Shown here in pieces: positions 51,393-59,781 of a DNA stretch of 64,000 bases. The number at the start of each line of letters is the position of its first letter. Within the stretch, counting starts at the first letter, position 1. The position numbers and the translations under genes are program-made. Under the pieces are notes generated by a model. The model was not told the origin of the DNA. It ran no database searches and saw only the letters and a list, made by a program, of their open reading frames with translations. The stretch spans positions 1 to 64,000 of the IMG/VR virus record IMGVR_UViG_3300023174_004352; one strand, given 5' to 3'. Source of the DNA: a virus.

Positions 51393-51945
51393 TCGCTATT
51401 CTAGGAACATCATGATCAATATGTTCTACACTGTGTATTTTTTGAACATCTAACTTATGCCATTTGTTTTTTAGTATACGGTGTTCTTCTATCAGTGTTA
51501 GCCGTTCGTAAGGAATATATGTTTCGGAATAAGATTTGTGAGATTTAAATTCTTCAGTAGGTTCATAAAAACAGGTTATTGTTTCTGGGGAAGCAGAAAT
51601 AATATAATTATATGCAATTTTGCGGTAACCATCCACGTGCGGTAATATCTGCGTACCGCCGGTCATTATCTGAATACTGACTATATCATATTTTTCTGAT
51701 ATATTTTTAGATACCCAATTTTTTAACTCCAATGGTACATCTAATAAAAATATAAATTCTGCTGGATTGTATTTCTCTCGGTCTATCCCAAACAATGAGC
51801 ATCCTATAGAATCATCCCAATTTATATTCGATTCGTCTATAGGATAGTCGTCGTAGGTATGAGATGTATCTATGTTGTTTATATAATCTAAAACTAATAG
51901 TTCTAAATCTTTTGGAATTTGCGGCCAGTCTAAATAATCAACCAT
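51373..51945 (-). CDS. 2OG-Fe(II) oxygenase-like protein
   Basis: A 190-residue protein with His103 and Asp105 (ILPHVDGYRK), His171 (QKIHSVEHID) and Arg182 (VPRIAITLS). A divergent member not clearly in the KLNF set. Last gene of the five-gene minus operon that begins at 54855; it overlaps the preceding stop by 1 nt. Confidence 0.7.
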   Translation of the reverse strand: MVDYLDWPQIPKDLELLVLDYINNIDTSHTYDDYPIDESNINWDDSIGCSLFGIDREKYNPAEFIFLLDVPLELKNWVSKNISEKYDIVSIQIMTGGTQILPHVDGYRKIAYNYIISASPETITCFYEPTEEFKSHKSYSETYIPYERLTLIEEHRILKNKWHKLDVQKIHSVEHIDHDVPRIAITLSIQ

Positions 51946-52745
51946 TAGTATGTGTCCAGATGATCGATGCCTAGTTGTTTGCGGAACGCTTCTGTAAACT
52001 TGCCGTCGATACGTAGGCTGTAACTCTGTTCCATAATCTTTTCACCGCCGTGCCAATCAACATCATTCCACCATGCAGCTCTAGTATTTAAGTATATCTT
52101 ATTCTTAGATTCAGGATCCCATAAGTAAAAGGCTTTTTTAGTATTAGGACGAACATGTATAAACTCGTTGCGATGAGGGTTGACAACGTCAACACCATTC
52201 TTGGCATCCAAGTCTCTGTGTTCAAATGGAATACCATCTGCTTCGCAATGAAAAAATATAACACGACCGATGTGTTCAAATACTGTGCCTTGTAGTTGCT
52301 CTACCCATTTAACTACATTAGGAAAGTATGCGGCTTCTTCGGTAAGTTTACGAGGAGCAGTACGATCGTCCCACGAACCTTCTTCCCATAAGAAATAGTA
52401 TATGTAGGGATCATAAGCACCCATTGCCATTTTAAGATAGCGTGTAAATTTGTTACGTTGTTTATAGTTATTAAAATCTTTAAATAAATCTATGCCACCC
52501 TGGTAGATAGGATCATCCTCAGGCAACGCCATAAATTCGTCCATGGCTTGATAGATAGGTTTCCAACTAAGTTTATAACTCATATTATCAAATGAGAAAC
52601 CAGGCTTCATCCATGTACCCTCTTTGGCAAATTCTCGTGCGTCAGCAAAGCCTCGAATTATCTCTGGTTGTAGTCTATCAAATTCTGCCATATCAAGATA
52701 TTCTGACATGTCATAATAGGGCTGATTGTTTATACCTTGTATCAT
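51945..52745 (-). CDS. Oxygenase-like protein, larger type
   Basis: A 266-residue protein with IPFEHRDLDA (His176, Asp178), DWHGGEKIME (His232) and YSLRIDGKF (Arg245), consistent with a 2OG-Fe(II) dioxygenase of a different subfamily. The N-terminal 130 residues (PYYDMSEYLDMAEFD onward) are unrecognised. Overlaps the kinase-like gene by 4 nt. Confidence 0.6.
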   Translation of the reverse strand: MIQGINNQPYYDMSEYLDMAEFDRLQPEIIRGFADAREFAKEGTWMKPGFSFDNMSYKLSWKPIYQAMDEFMALPEDDPIYQGGIDLFKDFNNYKQRNKFTRYLKMAMGAYDPYIYYFLWEEGSWDDRTAPRKLTEEAAYFPNVVKWVEQLQGTVFEHIGRVIFFHCEADGIPFEHRDLDAKNGVDVVNPHRNEFIHVRPNTKKAFYLWDPESKNKIYLNTRAAWWNDVDWHGGEKIMEQSYSLRIDGKFTEAFRKQLGIDHLDTY

Positions 52746-53428
52746 ATAGTCTTTGCTCGTTCAATAAAATCTTGTGGATAATTGTTGCTAAAACTAGCCC
52801 AACACAATTGATTTAAAGTTTCAAATGATTGAGGTTCGTCCCATTTAATTCCTAGCCCTTCAATGTGTCTACGCATTTCTTCCTGGCGAGCACTGTATAT
52901 ATGACTTTCAACATCTTGTATGCTAATTAGTTTTTCTCTATCGTTATACGTGAAAAAATAATTGATACTTTTAAGTTTACCGTTTACTACAAAATAGCTG
53001 CTAGGATGCATACTGTATTTCCAAAGCCCTAGACTTTTATGAGCTTTAAAAATCTCTAACATTTGTTCTTGCCAGTCCGGTAATACTCGATCATAGTTAG
53101 CCATGTCGCAACCGGCCTGTTCCCAAAAGTCCGGCCCGTCTATTTCTAGATATAATTTTTGTGCCTTTAAGTCTATGTTTATTATTTTTGGAACTAATTC
53201 AGGAAATGCGTTTCTCATTTGGGTAAGATAGTTTACTTCACGTAACCATTTTTCTTCCATCTTGTTAGGATCGACTACTTGATTCTGACCTTTGTGATAT
53301 TCACTATCATTATGGTACCATTGTACAAATATTGTCTTATCTGAATTTATAAGACTTGTGTAGATTAAATTGTTTCTACAAGGACCGTGGCCCGGAACAT
53401 TGTTATAGTAGTAGTCAAACTTTTCCAC
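52742..53428 (-). CDS. Kinase-fold-like protein, probably catalytically altered
   Basis: A 228-residue protein. The order REVNYLTQMRNAFPELVPKI, then LYLEIDGPDFWEQ, then MHPSSYFVVNGKLKSINYFF recalls the alphaC, hinge and catalytic-loop/DFG regions of aminoglycoside-kinase-like folds, but the catalytic HxD and DFG aspartates are not present (HPSS and NYF). A pseudokinase or unrelated fold is possible. Probable paralogue of the 40937 product. Confidence 0.4.
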   Translation of the reverse strand: MEKFDYYYNNVPGHGPCRNNLIYTSLINSDKTIFVQWYHNDSEYHKGQNQVVDPNKMEEKWLREVNYLTQMRNAFPELVPKIINIDLKAQKLYLEIDGPDFWEQAGCDMANYDRVLPDWQEQMLEIFKAHKSLGLWKYSMHPSSYFVVNGKLKSINYFFTYNDREKLISIQDVESHIYSARQEEMRRHIEGLGIKWDEPQSFETLNQLCWASFSNNYPQDFIERAKTI

Positions 53429-54038
53429 TTAAAACCTCCAACTTAGGCCAGTCTTCGTGTTTAATAACAAAAATTAAACTAAAACGTTCAGGGCCGTTGT
53501 TCCATGTTTCATGCTGACGCTGGGTGTTCAATGTGTATAGATGTCCGTCAACTGGAACATTAAATTCTAAAAACTCTTCGTCAGTTTTATAAAACTTAAA
53601 AACGCACTCTGGATTGTTTCTAATCATGATATGTGTTACATATTCACCTTGGTCATCATGTTTAAAAGTTCGCCCACCGGTAGGTTGTGCTAATATTGCC
53701 CACTTGTAGGCAAATGGTATTTTAGCCTTTAATCGTTCTATTATTCCAAATGACAATGCTGTTGGTCTGTTGTAATCTAATTTTGGAAGATTACTTATGC
53801 TTTCATTTAATGGTGGACATACTGCATCTAGATCTACTAGGTTACTATCAATTGCCCATCCACCATAACTATCTTGATTAGGTTTTTCTGTAAATGTTTT
53901 CCACTTCTTTTCAGTAATTTGATCTTTGAATTTGTGAACAGACCATTTTTTATCTGCGTAGGCTGTTTCTACAATATTAAAATATTCTGCTAATTCTTGT
54001 AGATCAACATGTAGATCTAACTTTTTATAATAATCCAT
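53415..54038 (-). CDS. 2OG-Fe(II) oxygenase-like, KLNF paralogue 4 (divergent)
   Basis: A 207-residue protein (YKKLDLHVDL start) with His127 (TFKHDDQGE; Asp128/Asp129), His176 (RQHETWNN) and Arg185 (ERFSLIFVI). It shares the LSFGIIERLKAKIPFA block with FGIIETIKQKIPYA of the 50152 product. On the opposite strand from the other three. Overlaps both operon neighbours by 14 nt. Confidence 0.75.
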   Translation of the reverse strand: MDYYKKLDLHVDLQELAEYFNIVETAYADKKWSVHKFKDQITEKKWKTFTEKPNQDSYGGWAIDSNLVDLDAVCPPLNESISNLPKLDYNRPTALSFGIIERLKAKIPFAYKWAILAQPTGGRTFKHDDQGEYVTHIMIRNNPECVFKFYKTDEEFLEFNVPVDGHLYTLNTQRQHETWNNGPERFSLIFVIKHEDWPKLEVLSGKV

Positions 54039-54855
54039 TTTTTATCTTTTCAGCAATCGCATTGGCAAATTTTTCATGTACTGGTTCTGATAAATGTAAG
54101 CCTGGATGTAAGTAATCAGCATCAACATCGTGATAGTGACTCATGGACATGGTCTTATCGAAATTGCGCCAGCCGAGTTCGTCAACCAGTTGGTGTTGTA
54201 TTGGATATTGAATTTTTTCTAATAGGTCTTTGATATGCAATTCGTAAGTCGATTCTACAAATACAGGCGGCTTTCCCGTAATAGATTCCACGGTATGTTT
54301 TATCATAACCCAATGTGTTAAATATCTTAGGATCATATCTTGTTCAGTTTCTATATTACACCAAGCATTGAAGAAATCTTTACGTTTAGTTTCGTTATTT
54401 GGACTGCTGTTTATGTTTAGGCATAAATCAGGATCAGTAAGATCAAATGTCCCAGTCCGTACCCAATCAGTTAGTTGTAACATAACAACATCTGGAATAC
54501 GGCCTTCACTTCGCAATCTCAACAAGTCTGTTTGTACTGTAAGGGCCACTCGAACTGTACTAGATCCAGCAAGGGCGTTTACTTCCATATCACACCCAAT
54601 TAAATTCTTTAATTTGGTAGGCCATGCAAGTTCTTGATCTTTGGCTTTTAGTGCATCCGATCCAAATGAATTTTTTTCAGTTTTGAATATCTCGCTTTCT
54701 AACCATCCAGCGGCCTTTTGAAAAATAGTTTCTAAATTTAAAAAATTAGATCGGTTGATTAGCCCAGGAGGAATGTGTCCTGGATACGATGGAAGGATTG
54801 GGTGGCTGAGTTCAAAACCAGCTGCGTTACTATCGCCATTTACATATATAAACAT
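54025..54855 (-). CDS. SGNH-type hydrolase
   Basis: A 276-residue protein. The start at 54855 (MFIYVNGDSNAAGFEL) is chosen because the CATAAATA octamer ends 5 nt upstream and the GDS block then falls at residues 7-9. NALAGSS gives the Gly block, MLQLTDWVR the Asn-block region and YLHPGLHLSEPVH the terminal His block. The best-preserved SGNH hydrolase of the four here. First gene of a five-gene operon. Confidence 0.8.
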   Translation of the reverse strand: MFIYVNGDSNAAGFELSHPILPSYPGHIPPGLINRSNFLNLETIFQKAAGWLESEIFKTEKNSFGSDALKAKDQELAWPTKLKNLIGCDMEVNALAGSSTVRVALTVQTDLLRLRSEGRIPDVVMLQLTDWVRTGTFDLTDPDLCLNINSSPNNETKRKDFFNAWCNIETEQDMILRYLTHWVMIKHTVESITGKPPVFVESTYELHIKDLLEKIQYPIQHQLVDELGWRNFDKTMSMSHYHDVDADYLHPGLHLSEPVHEKFANAIAEKIKNGLL

Positions 54856-54860
54856 ACAGA

Positions 54861-54868
54861 TATTTATG
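54861..54868 (-). promoter_or_regulatory. Late promoter octamer at divergent node
   Basis: CATAAATA on the minus strand, 5 nt before the ATG at 54855. On the plus strand a weaker TATAAACA (54847-54854) could serve the 54880 gene. Confidence 0.5.
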
Positions 54869-54879
54869 AACAACTCCCT

Positions 54880-55437
54880 TTGAAAAAATATAAACTGGTC
54901 AAATGGTCTCAGGATCTAGATTTAGAGGCTTTCTACAACAATGCTAAATTACGTGGATTTGAAAACAACTCAAATCAGCAGTCTCTTGTAGATTGTTTTT
55001 TAAAAGAAGCACATGCTCAAGTTTGGATATTGTATGATAACGATAGGGCAATTGGAAGTGTTGCGGCCCACAGTCTAGATATTCTTCCAAATGCATATAG
55101 AATATGTGCAAGGACCTGCGTACTTACAGATCAAACGCACTTGTCCCATCTTCGAAGTTTAAATAAAACTATCAAGCAACATCAAAATATTACAGCACAA
55201 TATTTTATTCCTGCTTGCATAGAATGGGCAGGTAGAGATAAACAACTATATATTTCTACAAATGAATCATCAGTGGGATCTCAACGTGCTGTGCATACGG
55301 TCTATTGTCCTGCTCTAGAATCAACTGGTGTACTATCAAAGGATTATGTGTTACAATATAGAGGACACGAACAAACCTTCTGGCGATTAAATGTAGAAGA
55401 GTTTTATAAACAATTAGAGCAATTTGGCAAATGGTAA
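54880..55437 (+). CDS. GNAT-like acetyltransferase-type protein (start uncertain)
   Basis: About 185 residues if the TTG at 54880 is used (LKKYKLVKWSQDLDLEAFY). The frame is open further upstream to 54775 but would then overlap the divergent gene and its promoter. AQVWILYDNDRAIGSVAAHS has the look of a GNAT core strand region, followed by QYFIPACIEWAGRDKQLYIS and a C-terminal RGHEQTFWRLNVEEFY. It resembles a conserved marine-phage protein next to B12 radical-SAM genes. Overlaps the next gene by 7 nt. Confidence 0.5.
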   Translation: MKKYKLVKWSQDLDLEAFYNNAKLRGFENNSNQQSLVDCFLKEAHAQVWILYDNDRAIGSVAAHSLDILPNAYRICARTCVLTDQTHLSHLRSLNKTIKQHQNITAQYFIPACIEWAGRDKQLYISTNESSVGSQRAVHTVYCPALESTGVLSKDYVLQYRGHEQTFWRLNVEEFYKQLEQFGKW

Positions 55438-57344
55438 AACATAATGTATATGTATTGAGTTTTAGCGGGTGGAATGACTTCATTCCGGTCCTCTGGCCAA
55501 GTGCAAAAACACACTACGAGTTATATGGCAACTATCCAGAAAAATATAACTGGGTATTGCCCACGGTTGAATTTTATAGAGACATCCAAGAAATCAAAGA
55601 TGAGATCAGCAAGAACCCACCGTCATTGTTTGGTGTGAGTTTGTATGTTTGGAATTATGAAAAGAGTCTTGCCATCTGTCGTTGGGTTAAAGAAACTTGG
55701 CCTGACTGTATTGTAATGACCGGCGGTCCGCATCAATACTTCAAGCATCACGGAGATTGGTTTAAGACTCATTGGTTTATTGATGCTAGTCTACCTAGCG
55801 AAGTCTACGGAGAGATAGCCATCACTGACATTCTCAATAATTACGAGAAAGGCAAAGTTAAATGGAATGCTGTTGAACAGATGGTATATCCTAGCAAGGA
55901 TAAGAACATGGTTCTTCGAAGCCCCAAGGCAACGTACAAAAGAGACTTCGTATGGAATTTCTCATCTTTTGACACGCAGTATTCAGCAATAAAGCAGTAC
56001 AGTGATTGTTACTACAGTAAATTCCCTAATGGTGCATTACACTCAAAGATAGAAACCACTCGCGGTTGTCCATATGAGTGTACCTTCTGCGACTGGGGCG
56101 GTGGTGTTGGCACCAAAGTAATTTTAAAAGATCTCGATTGTGTTAAACGTGACATCGACATACTGTTGGCTTGTGCCCCTACTAGCATTTATATCTGCGA
56201 TGCCAACTTTGGTATAAATCGAGACAGAGATGTTGCCATCGTACAATACATAGCCGATAAAAAACAAGAATCAAAAGATCCAAATTTTCCTAATGTGCAG
56301 TACGGTGGCTTTGCCAAAACTAACAAACACTTTGACACACTAAAGACTATATTCACTATAGAAGCTGAAAACGGCCTATCACAGGTTTATAAAATTTCAC
56401 AGCAGAGTTTCAATGAAGATATTTTAAAAAATGTCAAACGCACTGACCTACGTGCTAACGAACATTTTGAGCTTGCAGAGTTTATGCGTACTACTTACGG
56501 GTACGAAGCCACGGTTGAATTGATTATGGGATTACCAGGAATCACTACAGACATATGGTACACAGAGTTTGATAAGCCTTATGAATGGAATACTCTTGTT
56601 AGAGCCTATGAATGGTACTTGCTCCCAGAGGCTGAAAGTTTTGATATCAAATATAGAAATGAGTTTGGAGTAGAAACTGCCAAGAAATGGTTTAATAGAG
56701 AAGAATACACTATACCCTCGGAGGTAGTAGTTGGCGGCAAATCGTTTACTAGAGATGACTATAAAGAAATGATGATGACCTATACTTGGTACATCTTCTT
56801 TATGCAAAGCGGTGTATACAAATACACCATTAAAGATATACTAGAAAAAAATCAAATTAAATTTGGCGAGTTCCTTAAAAGATTTTATAACCAATGCTAC
56901 CCACGTTTACGATCAGCTAGTCTAGAATCATTCTCAAATTTTGAAAATCATTTAGAAGCGTTTGTCAAAGATGAAGTCAACGAAACATTGCATAACATAA
57001 CCTGGAAAAACGATCAAGGTCCCGACATACTGCATTTCGTTTATTTCATTATGGAGTATTTTAAACACTTTGAAACTCTATCACCTATCTTTGAAGATTG
57101 GCTGGTAAATGATATGCAAGGCAATGCAAAAAAATGTGCAAGTGAGTCTGCTTTAATTATCAGCGAAAAACGTATGGGTACTACTCATTACGGATTTTTA
57201 TCTAAAGTAACATATGATCTATATCGTAATGAACAAGAGTTCATTGCCGACATTTTACGATCAAGTCAATATACCTACGGCAATCTTCTTCTTGGGTCGT
57301 GGAGTATTAGCATACATCCAAAGAGTTTATGGAAGACCAAGTAA
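55431..57344 (+). CDS. Cobalamin-type (class B) radical SAM enzyme, large
   Basis: A 637-residue protein. An N-terminal Rossmann-like domain (residues 1-140; LFGVSLYVWNYEKSL, VMTGGPHQYF) resembles B12-binding regions, followed by TRGCPYECTFCDWGGG (Cys213, Cys217, Cys220) and a long C-terminal part of about 250 residues with no clear domain. It is a family seen in T4-like marine phages. It forms an operon with the GNAT-like gene and a methyltransferase. Possible C-methylation. Confidence 0.88.
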   Translation: MVKHNVYVLSFSGWNDFIPVLWPSAKTHYELYGNYPEKYNWVLPTVEFYRDIQEIKDEISKNPPSLFGVSLYVWNYEKSLAICRWVKETWPDCIVMTGGPHQYFKHHGDWFKTHWFIDASLPSEVYGEIAITDILNNYEKGKVKWNAVEQMVYPSKDKNMVLRSPKATYKRDFVWNFSSFDTQYSAIKQYSDCYYSKFPNGALHSKIETTRGCPYECTFCDWGGGVGTKVILKDLDCVKRDIDILLACAPTSIYICDANFGINRDRDVAIVQYIADKKQESKDPNFPNVQYGGFAKTNKHFDTLKTIFTIEAENGLSQVYKISQQSFNEDILKNVKRTDLRANEHFELAEFMRTTYGYEATVELIMGLPGITTDIWYTEFDKPYEWNTLVRAYEWYLLPEAESFDIKYRNEFGVETAKKWFNREEYTIPSEVVVGGKSFTRDDYKEMMMTYTWYIFFMQSGVYKYTIKDILEKNQIKFGEFLKRFYNQCYPRLRSASLESFSNFENHLEAFVKDEVNETLHNITWKNDQGPDILHFVYFIMEYFKHFETLSPIFEDWLVNDMQGNAKKCASESALIISEKRMGTTHYGFLSKVTYDLYRNEQEFIADILRSSQYTYGNLLLGSWSISIHPKSLWKTK

Positions 57345-58015
57345 AAGAATTTTACGGAGAAATTTGTTTTCCGGGACTATACTCTATCGAGGATTTAAAA
57401 TTCTACGATGCCGAATTAGTGAATCGGTATTTGCAAATCTATGACTATGTGGTAGGCGGGTCAACCTGCGTCCTTGACATTGGGTGTGGCAGCGGCTTTA
57501 TTACAAATTTTTTAGCAAGGCGGCACCCGCATGTTAAATTTTATGCTATTGATTTTAGCACAAGTATACGATATGCTAAATCGTTTGCAGAGAAACACAA
57601 TATCAATAATGTAACATGGATTGAAGCAGATTTTTTAACCTACAAGTTTAGTCAAGAATTTGATTGTGTGATTTCAAATGGAGTTGTGCATCACATGCCC
57701 GACTATACTGTTGCTGTGAAGAAGATAAAAAAACTATTATTGCCCCAGGGAAAATTAGCAATAGGGTTATATAACAAATATGGTAAATTGGCCAAGAAAG
57801 TATTTCCGATTACCTATGTCAACAAAACATTATTTTTAGATCAAGAAAGAGCACCGTTTGAAATGAGTTTTTCAAATCAAGAAGTACTAGATCTATTTCC
57901 AGAATTTGAGGTGCTTAAAATACATCCAGGTTATAAAAATTCTAAAGTGAATCTTTATAACCTGTTGAATTTCAAAAACGGCGGACTCACCGTTTACGTG
58001 TTTAGTTCAAGTTGA
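57329..58015 (+). CDS. Class I SAM-dependent methyltransferase
   Basis: A 228-residue Rossmann methyltransferase: VLDIGCGSGFITNFLARR (motif I), FYAIDFSTS (motif II), IEADFLTY (motif III), FDCVISNGVVHH (motif IV). It resembles small-molecule or lipid methyltransferases of the UbiE type. It overlaps the B12 radical-SAM gene by 16 nt and the convergent fibre gene by 14 nt. Last gene of the accessory block. Confidence 0.92.
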   Translation: MEDQVKEFYGEICFPGLYSIEDLKFYDAELVNRYLQIYDYVVGGSTCVLDIGCGSGFITNFLARRHPHVKFYAIDFSTSIRYAKSFAEKHNINNVTWIEADFLTYKFSQEFDCVISNGVVHHMPDYTVAVKKIKKLLLPQGKLAIGLYNKYGKLAKKVFPITYVNKTLFLDQERAPFEMSFSNQEVLDLFPEFEVLKIHPGYKNSKVNLYNLLNFKNGGLTVYVFSSS

Positions 58016-59675
58016 CCCAACCAGGGTTTGAACCACCTGCATCGTTTACATAGCCCATAAACTTACTTGTTGCTGTAATATAAACCATCATGCCCGGCGA
58101 CGGAGCAGTAATAAATGCATCCCTGGCAGTAGTAGTAGCATATACTCCTGGCTGGATAATTGGCGCAGTTAAAACACCGTTTGATCCATAGGCCATAACA
58201 TTATTTAGATCAATGCTAGAACCGTTAGAAACGTTGATAACAAATGCAGATGGTACATAGTTAGAACCACTAACAACAGTTCCATCTGGATCAACAATAA
58301 ACCCAGCATAGCCACCGTAGCCAAATTTTGAACCATTGTATGCAGATGCCTCTAGGCCTCCATAAAAATCTGAAGGGGCAACGGATGTTGGACTAGCCAA
58401 TGAACCACGGGATGCTTGTAATTTAATCCAAGCACCGTTAAAATCTCCTGCAAATGCTGACGTTACACCTTTAACAAATAAAGAGCCTTTGCCTTCGTTG
58501 GATATTCTAATGTCGCCATCACCAGGGTTACCGCTGGCATTGGTAGCTTTAATATCCATACCACCGTTATTAGCAGTGATATTTAAAATACTGAATCCAG
58601 TCTTGCTTACATCGCCAGTCAGATTACCGTTGAATGTTCCTGTAAATGCTTTAGTCGAAGCAGAAAACACCACACTATTATCAGCAGCCAGGATGTTGCC
58701 TTTGATATCTCCTGTTACGTTACCAGTAACAGCGCCAGTGAATAGTGCTGTAGCTCCTGCTGTATTCAAAATTGTTGTACTGGTGTTTGAAGAAATTAGA
58801 TTTCCTGTTACGTTACCAGTTAGGTTACCTGTTACATTACCAGTAACAGCGCCAGTATATGTTGCAGAGGCACCGGATGTGTTTAATATTGTTGCTGCGG
58901 TATTTGAAGAAATTATGTTGCCGGTTACGTTACCAGTCACATTACCTGTTAAAGTTCCAGTGAACGCTTTGGTTGATGCATTATAGGCAATTGTACCATC
59001 AAGAGCTTTTAGAGAGCCTTTTAACGTGTTATTATCGGAATCAACAATCACACTGCTATTTGCTCCGATAATATTGATCCTGTAGTTGCTGCCGTCAATA
59101 ACGCCGTCACCTGTACCTGTGCCTGTACCGATTACTACTCCACCAACTGTAGATCCAGCTGGCAAATTGATACGTGAACTAGTAGCACTGATTGTTGCTG
59201 AACCAATTTTAACAGTTCCGCCTACATATACATTGTTAAATGGAATTGCTAAACTTCCTAGATCTGGTCCAAAAGATTTAGGAATAATGTCATCGACAAC
59301 GGTCCCATTTAAATTGATGAATCCCTGTAATGCGTCGACTAGCAAAGAGCTGTCATCGGCTACTACACTGCCATTGAATGCAGATGCTCTAATAACGCCC
59401 TGATAGTTTGAAAGATCCGGGTTTATAGTAGCGTTTATTCTATTGTAGCTTGGTTCGTATACAAACGAAATTCCTGTATGTACACCTGTTGTGAACATTG
59501 TGGCTGAGACATTGCGAATGTCGCCTGGAGAAAGATTGACTGCTGCAAGACCACCGCTTGTGGTGCCGTTACCGACATAAATTCCACCTGTGGTAGTGTC
59601 ATAGATCAGCTCTCCTGGTAATGGAACTATCGCTGTTCTCTGCGTGGTCGTTCCTCTTCTAATCTGTAAAGGCAT
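58002..59675 (-). CDS. Tail fibre protein
   Basis: A 557-residue protein with the phage-fibre N-terminus MPLQIRRGTTTQRT followed by LPGELIYDTTTGGIYVG, a middle of VTGN-type repeats (two copies of a unit ending ILNTSGAS or ILNTAGAT, then FTGAVTGNVTG) and a C-terminal fibre tip (YITATSKFMGYVNDAGGSNP). A CATAAATA octamer (59709-59716) and CAGGAG (59683-59688) precede the ATG, so it is late-expressed with a proper leader. It is the host-facing fibre or a short-fibre hub. Confidence 0.88.
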   Translation of the reverse strand: MPLQIRRGTTTQRTAIVPLPGELIYDTTTGGIYVGNGTTSGGLAAVNLSPGDIRNVSATMFTTGVHTGISFVYEPSYNRINATINPDLSNYQGVIRASAFNGSVVADDSSLLVDALQGFINLNGTVVDDIIPKSFGPDLGSLAIPFNNVYVGGTVKIGSATISATSSRINLPAGSTVGGVVIGTGTGTGDGVIDGSNYRINIIGANSSVIVDSDNNTLKGSLKALDGTIAYNASTKAFTGTLTGNVTGNVTGNIISSNTAATILNTSGASATYTGAVTGNVTGNLTGNVTGNLISSNTSTTILNTAGATALFTGAVTGNVTGDIKGNILAADNSVVFSASTKAFTGTFNGNLTGDVSKTGFSILNITANNGGMDIKATNASGNPGDGDIRISNEGKGSLFVKGVTSAFAGDFNGAWIKLQASRGSLASPTSVAPSDFYGGLEASAYNGSKFGYGGYAGFIVDPDGTVVSGSNYVPSAFVINVSNGSSIDLNNVMAYGSNGVLTAPIIQPGVYATTTARDAFITAPSPGMMVYITATSKFMGYVNDAGGSNPGWVNLN

Positions 59676-59708
59676 GCTTAAACTCCTGGGTAATCGTGTC
59701 CTATGTTA

Positions 59709-59716
59709 TATTTATG
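59709..59716 (-). promoter_or_regulatory. Late promoter octamer for the tail fibre gene
   Basis: CATAAATA, 33 nt upstream of the ATG at 59675, with a CAGGAG ribosome site at 59683-59688. Unlike the accessory-block nodes, the spacing leaves room for a leader. Confidence 0.6.
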
Positions 59717-59743
59717 CCTGTGGTTCTAGAACGCAGAGTCAAA

Positions 59744-59769
59744 AAAATAGGGCCCGTAGGCCCTATTTT
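59744..59769. terminator. Bidirectional rho-independent terminator
   Basis: An 11-bp perfect stem (59744-59754 with 59759-59769) with a CGTA loop, A-tract on one side and T-tract on the other. It ends minus transcription from the phosphoesterase operon before the fibre promoter. It is the only clear intrinsic terminator in the window. Confidence 0.85.
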
Positions 59770-59781
59770 AAGCTACTATTA

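Noticed and set aside
25191-58015. Classical polyketide or non-ribosomal peptide cluster
   Set aside because: No ketosynthase, condensation, adenylation or acyltransferase domain seen; the ACP is a single free protein.
58489-58986. 165-codon plus-strand frame inside the tail fibre gene
   Set aside because: Low-complexity Leu/Pro/Val mirror of the VTGN repeats.
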